A stretch of 64,000 bases of DNA from Alteromonas mediterranea DE (GTDB taxonomy: Bacteria; Pseudomonadota; Gammaproteobacteria; Enterobacterales; Alteromonadaceae), in the NCBI RefSeq assembly GCF_000020585.3, contig NC_011138.3:3989683-4053682 (forward strand), given 5' to 3'. Within the stretch, counting starts at the first letter, position 1, and each line of letters starts with the position of its first letter. Below the pieces are notes generated by a model. That model made no database searches. It was not told the DNA's origin and saw only the letters and a program-made list of their open reading frames with translations. The position numbers were made by a program, and so were the translations under genes. Of this stretch, positions 17,287 to 27,365 are shown in pieces.

Positions 17287-17330
17287 TGACGTCTAGACAT
17301 ATATTATTTAATTTAGACGTCTAAACGTCT
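17287..17330. promoter_or_regulatory. met boxes (MetJ operator) of metF
   Basis: Four 8-bp boxes in two adjacent pairs: TGACGTCT (17287-17294) plus AGACATAT (17295-17302), and a perfect AGACGTCT (17315-17322) plus AAACGTCT (17323-17330). MetJ needs at least two adjacent boxes. The right pair ends 29 bases before the metF start, so repressor would block its promoter or early transcription. Confidence 0.88.
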
Positions 17331-17356
17331 ATAAAATTACATTTTCAAGAGAATAA

Positions 17357-18247
<891 letters not shown>

Positions 18248-18299
18248 TCTCCGTGGCACTCGCTTTAACAGTACCCTCTGATAATATGAATGCAGAACA

Positions 18300-18322
18300 G
18301 GCGCGTAAAAAGCGCCTTTTTT
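18300..18322 (+). terminator. rho-independent terminator of metF
   Basis: GGCGC (18300-18304) pairs with GCGCC (18312-18316) around a GTAAAAA loop and is followed by T6. Confidence 0.88.
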
Positions 18323-18485
18323 ATATCACCTGCATAAAGCCTAATTTAAATTTTGCCACCAAGGCTTACCCCAGTTACCATTTGATATAGGTGTATTGAA
18401 CTATCCACACCTATAGGCCTCCCATCATATGGCCACTATTTTTCGCACATTTTAAGCGACAGACGCTATCTTCAGGAGAAGTTGA

Positions 18486-19370
18486 GTGGATTTAGATAAG
18501 GTTAAAACCTTTTATAACAACGTTGCCCCACAATTAAGGGACCTTTTCGGTATTTTTATAAAACGCTGTAAAGAGGACAACATTACTATTTCTGCCGGGC
18601 ACTTAGCTTATGTAACGTTGTTATCTTTAGTACCGTTTATCATGGTGACTTTTACCATCATGTCGGCCTTTCCCGCCTTTGCTTCAGTAAGAAGTAAGCT
18701 TGAACACTTTGTCTTTAGTAATTTCGTGCCTACCGCGAGCGATGTTGTGCACAAGTACATGACAGATTTTGTAGGTAACGCGTCTCAAATGAGCGCCATC
18801 GGTATTTTATCTCTTTTGGTTGTCGCATTAATGCTGATATCCAACGTGGACAAAACGCTCAACAGAATTTGGCGCACGCAAAGCGATCGTCCTATTGTTT
18901 ATACCTTTGCTATTTATTGGATGGTTATCACCCTTGGCCCCATGCTCATTGGCTCAAGTGTGGTGGTAAGCTCCTACCTAACCGGGCTGGCAGCGTTTAC
19001 TGAAGAATACACTCCTGGTTTAGGAACCTTTTTATTAAGCCTTGTACCTAGCGGTGCTGCCTTGTTGGCTTTTGCTATTTTATACATGGTGGTGCCGAAC
19101 AGAAGAGTCTACGCCCGACATGCCTTTGTAGGCGCCATTGTTGCTACCATTGCCTTTGAAATTACAAAATCTGGTTTTGCCCTTTACGTCACCAACTTTC
19201 CTTCATACGAGCTGATTTATGGTGCGCTTGCCGTAGTACCTATTCTTTTCTTATGGGTGTACTTATCTTGGATAATCGTATTATTTGGTGCGGAATTTAC
19301 CTGTAGTCTAGGCGAAGCTTTTGAAAATAAAAAAGCAGAACACGCGCCTCGAAAAGTCCCAAAAGAGTAA
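18486..19370 (+). CDS. YihY-family inner-membrane protein
   Basis: A 294-residue multi-spanning membrane protein of the YihY/UPF0761 family. About six helices are visible, e.g. VTLLSLVPFIMVTFTIMSAF (about 40-60), MSAIGILSLLVVALMLI, FAIYWMVITLGPMLIG, LLSLVPSGAALLAFAILYMVV, and a C-terminal pair ending WVYLSWIIVLFGAEF. An older proposal that the family is RNase BN is not supported. The start is a GTG at 18486 with AGGAG eight bases upstream. It stands alone. Confidence 0.88.
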   Translation: MDLDKVKTFYNNVAPQLRDLFGIFIKRCKEDNITISAGHLAYVTLLSLVPFIMVTFTIMSAFPAFASVRSKLEHFVFSNFVPTASDVVHKYMTDFVGNASQMSAIGILSLLVVALMLISNVDKTLNRIWRTQSDRPIVYTFAIYWMVITLGPMLIGSSVVVSSYLTGLAAFTEEYTPGLGTFLLSLVPSGAALLAFAILYMVVPNRRVYARHAFVGAIVATIAFEITKSGFALYVTNFPSYELIYGALAVVPILFLWVYLSWIIVLFGAEFTCSLGEAFENKKAEHAPRKVPKE

Positions 19371-19536
19371 TATTCTTTAGCACACCCGCGTTTATAGGCA
19401 TCGCGTTTTTTCGCCACCAGTAGTAAAGAAAAGCGCAGGCAGAATTAAAAGGTGACTACACCACTTCTGCCTACAAGCTTCACATTACAAGTGGTAAGAG
19501 CATTAACGCTATTTACGACAGGAAATAAGCCAATAA

Positions 19537-19560
19537 AAAAGGGAGCGTGCGCTCCCTTTT
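19537..19560. terminator. bidirectional terminator between yihY-type gene and the DUF2959 gene
   Basis: GGGAGC (19541-19546), loop GTGC, GCTCCC (19551-19556), with A6 before and T4 after. It lies 20 bases past the leftward DUF2959 stop. Confidence 0.88.
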
Positions 19561-19580
19561 ACATGAAATGTCTTCAACAA

Positions 19581-20219
19581 CTAATTTTTCATAGACGCAA
19601 TAAAGGCGTCCGACTCGGCAATTGCAGAGTTCATTTGCCCAATAAGTTGGGCTACGTTGTTCTCAATAGTTGAAAGCTCGCCTTGCAAAGCGCCAATCGC
19701 GCTTGCATTTAAGTTGTGTTTTAAATACAGCACATTGTCTTGAAGCGCATTAAGTACTGGGGGCATTTTACTTTCAGCTTTGCGCATAGCTTTCATCAAC
19801 GAGGTATAACGACGCTGAGTTTCGCGAAGCTTAGCCGCACTATCGCGTTTAAGCGAAGCATTCTCGTATTTATCAAGCTCTTCTGACCATTCGTCGAACA
19901 GTGCCTCAGCAACACTTTCCACTTTGTCGATACGCGCACTAACCTCTTCTGAGGCTGCCACACTGTCTTCGTACTGACCGTTCAGGCGGTCGTAAACCTC
20001 TTCTAACTCACCGCCGTCAAAAGCAACCGCCGCACTAAATGCTTCGAGGGCTGAACTGAACTGCTCCTGTGCGTCTTCCTGAGACTCTTTTGCGTTTTCT
20101 ACGCGGCCAACTAAGATATCGCGTTTTTCGACGCCCACCTTTTCCCACGCTGCGTAATATGCAGACTGACACCCGCTAAGGGCAAGCATAGCAACAAATG
20201 CTGATGCAACTAGTTTCAT
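19581..20219 (-). CDS. DUF2959 lipoprotein
   Basis: A 212-residue predicted lipoprotein with a signal peptide and lipobox LSGC at 14-17 (acylated Cys17). The mature part is almost wholly alpha-helical, rich in Ala/Glu/Lys heptads (e.g. YEDSVAASEEVSARIDKVESVAEALFDEW), suggesting a coiled-coil periplasmic protein. The opening YYAAWEKVGVEKRDILVGRV is characteristic of the DUF2959 family common in marine gammaproteobacteria; function unknown. The start overlaps the stop of the small membrane-protein gene upstream as ATGA, so the two are translated together. Confidence 0.85.
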   Translation of the reverse strand: MKLVASAFVAMLALSGCQSAYYAAWEKVGVEKRDILVGRVENAKESQEDAQEQFSSALEAFSAAVAFDGGELEEVYDRLNGQYEDSVAASEEVSARIDKVESVAEALFDEWSEELDKYENASLKRDSAAKLRETQRRYTSLMKAMRKAESKMPPVLNALQDNVLYLKHNLNASAIGALQGELSTIENNVAQLIGQMNSAIAESDAFIASMKN

Positions 20220-20458
20220 GCGGTTACTCCACCTTTAAAGCGCGCTGCGCTAATGATACTTATCAAATGTAATATGGCGCCTAGCGGCCAAAAAACAATA
20301 GCAAGTACTACCGTTGCCGCTAGGGCATAGCAAACACCTACTGTTATAAAGTAAAACAGTGCGCCCAAAATTCTGCCTTGAACCAAGTGACCCAAACCAG
20401 GAATAAAAAAGTTACATATTGCGGCAATTACATTACCGCCCGATCCTTGACCTGCCAT
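20216..20458 (-). CDS. small conserved membrane protein, 80 aa
   Basis: An 80-residue protein with two or three membrane helices: a glycine-rich head, FFIPGLGHLVQGRILGALFYFI and VCYALAATVVLAIVFWPLGAILHLI, then a short basic tail. The PGLGH-x-x-Q-G-R pattern is seen in small TM2-like proteins. It is coupled to the DUF2959 lipoprotein by a four-base overlap, so they may act together in the envelope; inference only. Confidence 0.78.
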   Translation of the reverse strand: MAGQGSGGNVIAAICNFFIPGLGHLVQGRILGALFYFITVGVCYALAATVVLAIVFWPLGAILHLISIISAARFKGGVTA

Positions 20459-20639
20459 ATAAACATCCTCGCATTTCTTACTATAATATGATTAGCTAGC
20501 ACGTAATGACACTTATTCTAAAGTATACACTTAGCGTTTAAGGTTTAAGTATAAACAGCGTTGAAGCAGTCAGCATGCAAACGTTCGTATAACAATAAAC
20601 TAAACTATAACAGGCACTCACACAACGCGCAGAAACAAA

Positions 20640-21617
20640 ATGAAACGACTTTACCCCGATGTTACCTGCTATGAGAATGGATTTATCGAAGTAGGAAGTG
20701 GGCATTCGCTTTACTTCGAGCAAAGTGGTAATCCAAACGGTATCCCCGTGCTTTTTATCCACGGCGGCCCCGGCGCAGGCTTACCTCCAAATTACAAATG
20801 CTTTTTTGATAGCAATAAGTACCGCATTATCGGTTATGAACAGCGCGGATGCGGCCGCTCAACTCCCATCGCAGATACACTTAATAACGACACTTGGTTA
20901 AATGTTGAAGACATCGAGGCCCTCAGAACTCACCTTAACATTCCAAAGTTTCTCTTATTTGGCGGCTCGTGGGGCTCGACGTTAGCGTTACTTTACGCAC
21001 TTAAGTATACCGCTCATGTTACCGGCCTTATTCTTCGAGGCGTTTTTCTTGCAAGGCAAGAGGACCGGGATTGGTTTTTATCTCCTTCAGGCTGTGCCGC
21101 CCAGTTGTTTCCCGAACATTACCGACGATTTACCAAAGACGTGCCAACGCCAGTCACTTCAAGCGCAGTTTGCGACTTTTATAGCGCGATGGTGCGCTCC
21201 AGTAACGATGTACTGCGCCACGCCGCATTAAAACGCTGGTATCAATGGGAGGAACGCCTTTCGCGACTATCTCTTCCACCCGGTGTGGGAGACTCTACGT
21301 CCAACTACCCTATGCATCTTGTCACCTGTTTAGCCACACTAGAGTGTCATTTCTTGTCTAACAAGTGCTTTTTAGATGAAAACTATATTCTTGAAAACAT
21401 AGGTAAAATAAGTCATATTCCGGGCACGATCATACACGGTCGTTACGATATGATTTGTAAAACAGAAGCCGCGGAAACCCTTCATAAGGCGTGGCCTCAA
21501 AGTCAATTACAAATCATTCCCGATGCGGGACACAGTACCTCTGAGCCGAGCATTGGCTATGCCCTTTGTCGTGCTACCCGCGATATGTCACGCTTTCTTC
21601 AGGAGTCATCTAAGTGA
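20640..21617 (+). CDS. pip: prolyl aminopeptidase (proline iminopeptidase, family S33)
   Basis: Cytoplasmic alpha/beta hydrolase that releases N-terminal proline from peptides. It has 325 residues. The oxyanion motif HGGPGAG is at about 41-47, the nucleophile Ser in GGSWGS near 103-108, and the catalytic Asp (HGRYDMIC) and His (DAGHST) near the C-terminus. The stretch [11 protein letters not shown] is typical of the family. The end overlaps the dtd start by four bases. Confidence 0.92.
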   Translation: MKRLYPDVTCYENGFIEVGSGHSLYFEQSGNPNGIPVLFIHGGPGAGLPPNYKCFFDSNKYRIIGYEQRGCGRSTPIADTLNNDTWLNVEDIEALRTHLNIPKFLLFGGSWGSTLALLYALKYTAHVTGLILRGVFLARQEDRDWFLSPSGCAAQLFPEHYRRFTKDVPTPVTSSAVCDFYSAMVRSSNDVLRHAALKRWYQWEERLSRLSLPPGVGDSTSNYPMHLVTCLATLECHFLSNKCFLDENYILENIGKISHIPGTIIHGRYDMICKTEAAETLHKAWPQSQLQIIPDAGHSTSEPSIGYALCRATRDMSRFLQESSK

Positions 21618-22051
21618 TAGGACTAATTCAACGCGTATCAGAAGCCAATGTTACTGTAGCAGGTGAAGTTATCGGCGAAATTGGCAAAGGCATGCTAGTC
21701 CTGCTGGGCGTTGAAAAAGAAGACGGCGATGCCGAGATTGAAAAGCTTGCCAACAAACTATGCCGTTATCGAATGTTTAGTGATGAAGACGGCAAAATGA
21801 ACCTGAATATTGAGCAAGTCGGTGGGGAAATACTGGTTGTATCTCAGTTCACCCTTGTTGCAGATACGCAAAAAGGGAATCGACCTGGGTTCTCTCGTGG
21901 CGCGACGCCTGAGCACGGTGAAGCCATTTACAAAAAGTTCGTTCATGCCCTTAGAGCAAAAGGTATGGCTGTCTCTACCGGCGAGTTTGGTGCAGACATG
22001 CAAGTAGGCCTTGTTAACGATGGGCCTGTAACCTTTCACTTTAACGTGTAG
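21614..22051 (+). CDS. dtd: D-aminoacyl-tRNA deacylase
   Basis: Hydrolyses D-amino acids (and glycine from tRNA-Ala) wrongly attached to tRNA. It is 145 residues, the normal length. It opens [15 protein letters not shown] and shows the two signatures [16 protein letters not shown] (active-site SQFT element) and [12 protein letters not shown] (cross-subunit GP motif). The start is a GTG at 21614 inside the previous gene's end (GTGA overlap), with AGGAG ten bases upstream. Confidence 0.96.
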   Translation: MIGLIQRVSEANVTVAGEVIGEIGKGMLVLLGVEKEDGDAEIEKLANKLCRYRMFSDEDGKMNLNIEQVGGEILVVSQFTLVADTQKGNRPGFSRGATPEHGEAIYKKFVHALRAKGMAVSTGEFGADMQVGLVNDGPVTFHFNV

Positions 22052-22256
22052 TAAACTTAAGCACAGAAAGAGCCGCTATTCACTTAAGCCACCCACACTT
22101 GCTTACATAATTAAGCTTGTACCTCTTGTGTTCTTACGTTTAAATAGACGCGGATATTGTTTACGCTTTTGCTTTGTATAATCGCCATGCAAATGAAAAG
22201 GTATTTTAAATACAACGTCTCCTACACATTCACTTTTTAAAAAAGGCCGGTTTATT

Positions 22257-23171
22257 TTGTACAAGGTAGTCACACCTAAAAGCGACGCCGAGTTTGAAGC
22301 CTATTTTCATTTTCGGTGGGAGCATTTGCGCCAGCCATGGAACTTCCCTCCAGGCTCTGAAAAAGATGAATATGAGCAAGTTGCAGAACACCGTATTATC
22401 ACCAATCGAAAGGGCGACATCGTGGCCTGTGGCCGCGTACATTTGAATACCGCAGAAGAAGCGCAGATTCGTCACATTGCGGTTCATTCGGACCATCAGC
22501 GCAAGGGTTTAGGTCAGATGATCATGGCTGCGCTTGAAAATGTAGCCAAAGATTTAGGTGCTGAGCGAGCAGTAACGAATAGTCGTGAAATTTCCATCGA
22601 CTTCTTCAGCTCCTGTGGTTTTAAAATTGAGCGTGAAGCACCTAATGAACTAGGTATGCTAAAACGCCAACAGATGGTAAAAAAGTTTACCGAAAATAAC
22701 TCCCTTATTCTTCATCCTAAGTGGTGCAAATCACTACAGGAAACATGGTCAGAAACCATTCCGATCACCGAACACATGGGAATTAAGCTATACCAATACA
22801 CAGGCAGAACCCTTGAAACCCGCGCCTCGCTAAACAAGAACATCAATATTCACGGTACCATGTTTGCAGGCAGTATCTTTTCTTTAGCCACATTAACTGG
22901 TTGGGGAATGATTTATCTACAGCTTAAAGAGCGCGGGCTAGATGGCGATATTGTACTGGGCGATGGTGATATTCACTATCACAAGCCTATTACCATGAAG
23001 CCAAGAGCAATCTGCAATATTGAAACCCTATCAGGTAAGTTTAAGCCATTGGAAAACGACAACAAAGCCCGCTTTGAACTTAGCGTAGCCATATTAGATG
23101 GCGATACCCCAGTGGCTGAATTTGAAGGCGTATTTTACGTACTCCCCCTTTCAAAAAACGAGGAAGAGTAA
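22257..23171 (+). CDS. GNAT acetyltransferase fused to hotdog thioesterase-like domain (YiiD/MadA type)
   Basis: A 304-residue two-domain protein. Residues 1-~140 are a GNAT domain with the acetyl-CoA loop IRHIAVHSDHQRKGLGQMI. Residues ~160-300 are a hotdog domain of the YiiD C-terminal type (NKNINIHGTMFAGSIFSLATLTGWGMI). In E. coli YiiD this domain is reported as a malonyl-ACP decarboxylase (MadA) that primes fatty-acid synthesis. The start is a TTG at 22257 (LYKVVTP-type opening) after AAGG; no ATG lies before the conserved part. It is monocistronic with its own terminator. Confidence 0.85.
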   Translation: MYKVVTPKSDAEFEAYFHFRWEHLRQPWNFPPGSEKDEYEQVAEHRIITNRKGDIVACGRVHLNTAEEAQIRHIAVHSDHQRKGLGQMIMAALENVAKDLGAERAVTNSREISIDFFSSCGFKIEREAPNELGMLKRQQMVKKFTENNSLILHPKWCKSLQETWSETIPITEHMGIKLYQYTGRTLETRASLNKNINIHGTMFAGSIFSLATLTGWGMIYLQLKERGLDGDIVLGDGDIHYHKPITMKPRAICNIETLSGKFKPLENDNKARFELSVAILDGDTPVAEFEGVFYVLPLSKNEEE

Positions 23172-23216
23172 CGGCACTAATAAGCCCGCCGTTTTATAGC
23201 GTTTGAAAGCAACCAT

Positions 23217-23243
23217 AAAAAAAGCGCCGTTAAGGCGCTTTTT
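23217..23243. terminator. bidirectional terminator between the YiiD-type gene and rpoH
   Basis: AGCGCC (23223-23228) and GGCGCT (23234-23239) pair around GTTAA, with an A tract before and T5 after, serving both convergent genes. Confidence 0.92.
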
Positions 23244-23269
23244 ATTTAATTCAGTCTTTATCGTCGTAG

Positions 23270-24124
23270 CTATGCGACCATAGCTGCTTGAAGTTTTTTC
23301 ATCGCGTTCTTTTCGATTTGACGAACACGTTCTGCAGACACCTGATACTTATCAGCCAAGTCTTGTAGCGTGATTTTATTATCTGCTAACCAACGCGTCT
23401 CGATAATGTCTTGGCTGCGATCATCTAACGTTTTAATCGCTGAGTACAAACGCTTACTCGCCGCTGTATCCCAGTCATTATTAATTACGTCAGTTTCAAC
23501 GTCTGAAGATTTATCTTCAAGAAATTGAACAGGCGCAAAGTTGCCCGTTTCATCTTCATCCGCACTTAGATCAAACGCTTGATCTTGGCTGCTCATACGA
23601 GCTTCCATTTGAAGCACTTCTTTTGTACTCACACCAAGTTCATTTGCTACGGTTTGTACTTCGTCGTGTGTGAACCAACCCAGGCGTTTTTTGGCCTTAC
23701 GCAGGTTGAAAAACAGTTTGCGCTGCGCTTTTGTGGTCGCAACTTTAACTATTCGCCAGTTCTTAAGTACAAACTCGTGAATTTCGGCTTTGATCCAATG
23801 TACCGCGAAAGAAACCAAACGTACGCCCACTGTTGGGTCGAAGCGTTTAACGGCTTTCATCAGACCAATATTGCCTTCTTGAATTAAGTCGGCTTGGGGT
23901 AAGCCATAACCTGAGTAAGATTTTGCAATGTGCACTACAAAACGAAGATGTGACATTACCAGCTTACGAGCGGCTTGTAAGTCTTCGTCTTCGCGAAGGC
24001 GCACTGCCAACTCGCGCTCTTCCTCAGCGCTAAGCATATCAATGCTGCTTACAGCTTGGATGTAGCCTTCAATGCTACCGCTGTGTGGCACTGACAGGGC
24101 CATAGATTGCAAATTGTTGCTCAT
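23270..24124 (-). CDS. rpoH: RNA polymerase sigma-32 (heat-shock) factor
   Basis: Directs RNA polymerase to heat-shock promoters. The 284-residue protein has region 2 with the RpoH box-like stretch ([40 protein letters not shown]), then [43 protein letters not shown]. Region 4 ends in the [29 protein letters not shown]. Normal length and start. In many gammaproteobacteria rpoH directly follows ftsX; here two EAL-HDOD genes lie between. Confidence 0.97.
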   Translation of the reverse strand: MSNNLQSMALSVPHSGSIEGYIQAVSSIDMLSAEEERELAVRLREDEDLQAARKLVMSHLRFVVHIAKSYSGYGLPQADLIQEGNIGLMKAVKRFDPTVGVRLVSFAVHWIKAEIHEFVLKNWRIVKVATTKAQRKLFFNLRKAKKRLGWFTHDEVQTVANELGVSTKEVLQMEARMSSQDQAFDLSADEDETGNFAPVQFLEDKSSDVETDVINNDWDTAASKRLYSAIKTLDDRSQDIIETRWLADNKITLQDLADKYQVSAERVRQIEKNAMKKLQAAMVA

Positions 24125-24735
24125 TGTTCACCTCATTTATTGCCGCTTCATATTAGCAAAGTAACCGAAGCTGCGCGAGACCTAATTAAGATACAAAGTT
24201 TAACCAATGTGTAGGTATAGTGACTATTCCTACAATATCAAGACTAGAACTATGAAAAAAAGTTCAATTTTTCAATCTTTGGCATTACTCTCGTAAAGGT
24301 AAGATTGGCTTAGGTTGCAGTAGCACTATAAATAGTGCTGTTAGTTAGCTAACACTTAGCCTGAAAAGCTTACAACCTCATATCGAATACCACCACAAAA
24401 ACGGCCTTGTAGCGGTGTTGGGTCGGTCATTTAACCACGGGATCATTATACTTTAATTACACCCCTTAAGGTCAGAACTAATCTCACGGGTATGAATTCT
24501 AACGATTGTATTGCTTGCAAGGGTACCGAAACGCAACCCAGAAACATAAGATTTTACGCATAAAATTCAATTAACCTATGTTAGACCTTGCTTTTCATAC
24601 TGGAAACTGAAAATAATAGATTGTATTAATCGATTTTGCACTACAACCGCTGTACAGCATTTTCCAGACAATAATTATAAGAAACTGGAAGGGAAATACT
24701 TAAGGAGTAAGGCAAGTAAAGCAAAGAGGATTTGA
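24125..24735. other. 611-bp divergent region between rpoH and the first EAL-HDOD gene
   Basis: AT-rich, without a convincing ORF or repeat. It includes the rpoH promoter candidate near its left end and must contain the promoter of the rightward EAL-HDOD gene. The size is large for this genome and may be a scar of the insertion that separated rpoH from ftsX. Confidence 0.5.
24214..24241 (-). promoter_or_regulatory. candidate sigma-70 promoter of rpoH
   Basis: Read leftward: TTGATA (complement of 24236-24241), 16-base spacer, TATACC (complement of 24214-24219). The leader would be about 80 bases, a length compatible with the temperature-responsive RNA structure known for E. coli rpoH. Confidence 0.4.
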
Positions 24736-25962
24736 ATGTTTGCTTACGTCGCTAGACAGCCCATATTCGATGTAAACCGAGAAGTTTACGCCTATGAATT
24801 GCTTTTTCGCATCGGCGAAGACAACTGTTTTCCTGATATTCCACCTGATGAAGCTACGTCAAAGATACTCACCTCGACGCATCTAAGTTTAGGTATCGAA
24901 GAGATCACCGGCGATAAAAAAGCGTTTATAAATTTTCATCGCGATACCCTTATGTTTCGCCTCCCTACATCTTTAGATGCCAGCAAGGTGGTGATTGAGA
25001 TTGTAGAGACCGTAGACGTTGATGATGCGCTCGTTGCAGCCTGTAAACACATTCGTGGGCTGGGCTACCCTATTGCGCTTGACGACTACGATATGAAAGG
25101 TAAATGGGAGGCCTTTATTCCCTTTACCAGCATAGTAAAAATAGACATTACCGAAATTCCTCACGAAAAAATCCCTGCACTCGTAGAACGCTTTAAAGCT
25201 AACAACATTAAGTTGGTAGCAGAGAAGATAGAAACGTACGAAGAGTACAACACGTTTAAGGAAATGGGCTTTGACTATTTTCAAGGTTACTTTTTAGCAA
25301 AGCCAGAAATTGTTAAGCACAGAAAGTTAGGGCCAAGCAGCCTAACCATGATGGAGCTGCTCACGCTAAGCAGCCAAGCGAAGCTCGATTTCGATGAAGT
25401 GAACAAAATTATTGAGCGCGATCCATCGCTAACCTATTTGCTTTTGCGCTTTATCAATAATCCTATGGTTAATAAGCGGCATAAGATTACTTCGCTAAAA
25501 CACGCGCTTACCTTTATGGGCGAAGTTGAAGTGAAGAAGTTTATCTCGCTGCTTGCCCTTGCCAATTTGAGCGATGGTCAACCCTCTGAACTTATGCAAA
25601 TGGCATTAGTTAGAGCGAAGTTTTGTGAACTTGTATTTACCGAGCTAAAAGACTCCGATAACCCGTTAAAAGGTTTTTTAACCGGTCTCTTGTCGCTACT
25701 CGACGCCATGATGGAGCAGCGTATTGATGATCTAGTAAGTAAAGTTCCAATTAGTGATGATGTAAAAGGCGCACTGTGTGGCAACCCTGGCATGCTTCGC
25801 CATTGTCTGACCCTTGCACAGTTTTTTGAACGAGCTGAATGGGCGGGAATTCAACAATTCGCTGCCAAATACAATATTAAGCAGAGTCTTCTACACAGCT
25901 ACTATAACGAAGCAATTAAGTGGGCCAAACACATCCATCAATCAGCACTAAACGAAAAGTAA
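24736..25962 (+). CDS. EAL-HDOD (YuxH-type) signalling protein, copy 1
   Basis: A 408-residue protein with an N-terminal EAL-like domain (1-~200) and a C-terminal HDOD domain (~205-400, containing IIERDPSLTYLLLRFINNP). The EAL motif reads ELL (AYELLFR). Other c-di-GMP phosphodiesterase positions look kept: Asn in FINFHRDT, EIVET, LDDYD, KIDIT, VAEKIET and FQGYF. CdgJ-type proteins of this architecture affect motility and biofilm in Vibrio. It is followed 154 bases later by a paralogue of similar length, so the pair arose by duplication. Enzymatic activity is uncertain. Confidence 0.9.
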   Translation: MFAYVARQPIFDVNREVYAYELLFRIGEDNCFPDIPPDEATSKILTSTHLSLGIEEITGDKKAFINFHRDTLMFRLPTSLDASKVVIEIVETVDVDDALVAACKHIRGLGYPIALDDYDMKGKWEAFIPFTSIVKIDITEIPHEKIPALVERFKANNIKLVAEKIETYEEYNTFKEMGFDYFQGYFLAKPEIVKHRKLGPSSLTMMELLTLSSQAKLDFDEVNKIIERDPSLTYLLLRFINNPMVNKRHKITSLKHALTFMGEVEVKKFISLLALANLSDGQPSELMQMALVRAKFCELVFTELKDSDNPLKGFLTGLLSLLDAMMEQRIDDLVSKVPISDDVKGALCGNPGMLRHCLTLAQFFERAEWAGIQQFAAKYNIKQSLLHSYYNEAIKWAKHIHQSALNEK

Positions 25963-26116
25963 CTCCCCTTACATACTGTTTGATTGCAAATTAATGATTG
26001 AATAGTTGTTAGATAACGCTTACATATCATACACTAGAGCGTGGCTTAGGATTTCCTAAGCCATCTTAAAACCATCATAAAAGCGATTTCAAACCGTTTT
26101 TCTTCAGGATTAGATT

Positions 26117-27352
26117 ATGTTCGCGTTTATAGCTCGTCAGCCTATTTTAGATAAAAGCAAAAGTGTCTTTGCCTACGAACTGTTGTTCAGAGATGGTAAA
26201 GCTGGCGCTTACCCAGAGCATAATGAAGAAAAAGCAAAGTACATTTCTGAGCATTTTCACCCTTTGGGTCTTGATGATATCAGCGGGGAAAAGACATCTT
26301 TCATTACGTTTTCCTCTGACACACTTATATCGCGCTTCCCTACCACGCTTAACCCAGAGTCGGTGGTGGTTGAACTTGCCGACCCTACAGAAAATACCAG
26401 CGGATTATTTGAAGCTTGTCAGCACATTAAACAGCTGGGTTTCAAACTGGCAATAGACGACCCCATGATGGTTGGCGCGACACACGATATTTTCCCTCTT
26501 ATCGATATCGTGAAAGTAGATGTAACCAAAACTCGCTTTGAAACCATCGAGAAGCACATTCCGCGCTATCACGACGCTAACGTACAGCTAGTGGCTGAAC
26601 AGGTCGATACACAAGACAACTTTTCAACCTGTGTGGACTTAGGCTTCGATTTCTTCCAAGGCTACTTTTTCTCACAACCCGAGGCACGCATTTTAAGGCA
26701 GCTACCCGCCTCTAAAATGAACATCGTTGACTTAATGGGCGAAAGTTCGAACAACAACTTTAATATTGAGCGCATAAGCCACATTATTGAACGCGACGCA
26801 ACGTTAAGCTTTTTGCTGCTTAAGTTTATTAATAACCCCACTATCAACAAACGTTACAAGATCACGTCATTAAAGCACGCGCTAAATTACATGGGTGAAG
26901 TTGAGATAAAGAAATTTATCGCTTTGCTGAGTTTAACCAACTTAGGGGATGATAAACCCTTAGAAATTATCCATATGTCGTTGGTGCGCGCTAAATTCTT
27001 TGACTTGTTAGCCGAACGCAGGGGAATTAAAAACAATCCGCCTATTTCGTTTTTAGTAGGTTTGTTTTCCCTGCTTGAAGGGCTGCTCGACCAATCTATG
27101 ACCGATATTTTAAAGCAACTGCCTCTTTCTGACGAAGTGAACGACGCATTGCTTGGCAAAAACCTAGAGCTAAATAGCTATATGACGTTGGTTCGCGCTT
27201 TTGAAAGCGCGCTGTGGATGAACGTTATTAAGCAGGCCAAAGTGCTTAACATCGACCAGAAGCAGCTCCATATGCTTTATAACCAAGCTATTGTTTGGGG
27301 TAATGGTGTACGCAGTGCTATCTCTTCACACTATCCAAGAGCGACGGCATAG
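26117..27352 (+). CDS. EAL-HDOD (YuxH-type) signalling protein, copy 2 (more degenerate)
   Basis: A 411-residue paralogue of the preceding gene with the same EAL-like plus HDOD layout and many shared stretches (ITSLKHAL, GEVE-KKFI, FINNP). Its EAL part has lost more active-site residues: the Asn position reads ITFSSDT, the DDY motif is DDPMM, and VAEKIET has become VAEQVDT. It is therefore probably a binding or protein-interaction module rather than a phosphodiesterase. The end runs into the 3' end of ftsX, 13 bases away on the other strand. Confidence 0.9.
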   Translation: MFAFIARQPILDKSKSVFAYELLFRDGKAGAYPEHNEEKAKYISEHFHPLGLDDISGEKTSFITFSSDTLISRFPTTLNPESVVVELADPTENTSGLFEACQHIKQLGFKLAIDDPMMVGATHDIFPLIDIVKVDVTKTRFETIEKHIPRYHDANVQLVAEQVDTQDNFSTCVDLGFDFFQGYFFSQPEARILRQLPASKMNIVDLMGESSNNNFNIERISHIIERDATLSFLLLKFINNPTINKRYKITSLKHALNYMGEVEIKKFIALLSLTNLGDDKPLEIIHMSLVRAKFFDLLAERRGIKNNPPISFLVGLFSLLEGLLDQSMTDILKQLPLSDEVNDALLGKNLELNSYMTLVRAFESALWMNVIKQAKVLNIDQKQLHMLYNQAIVWGNGVRSAISSHYPRATA

Positions 27353-27365
27353 CTGCCGCTCTACA

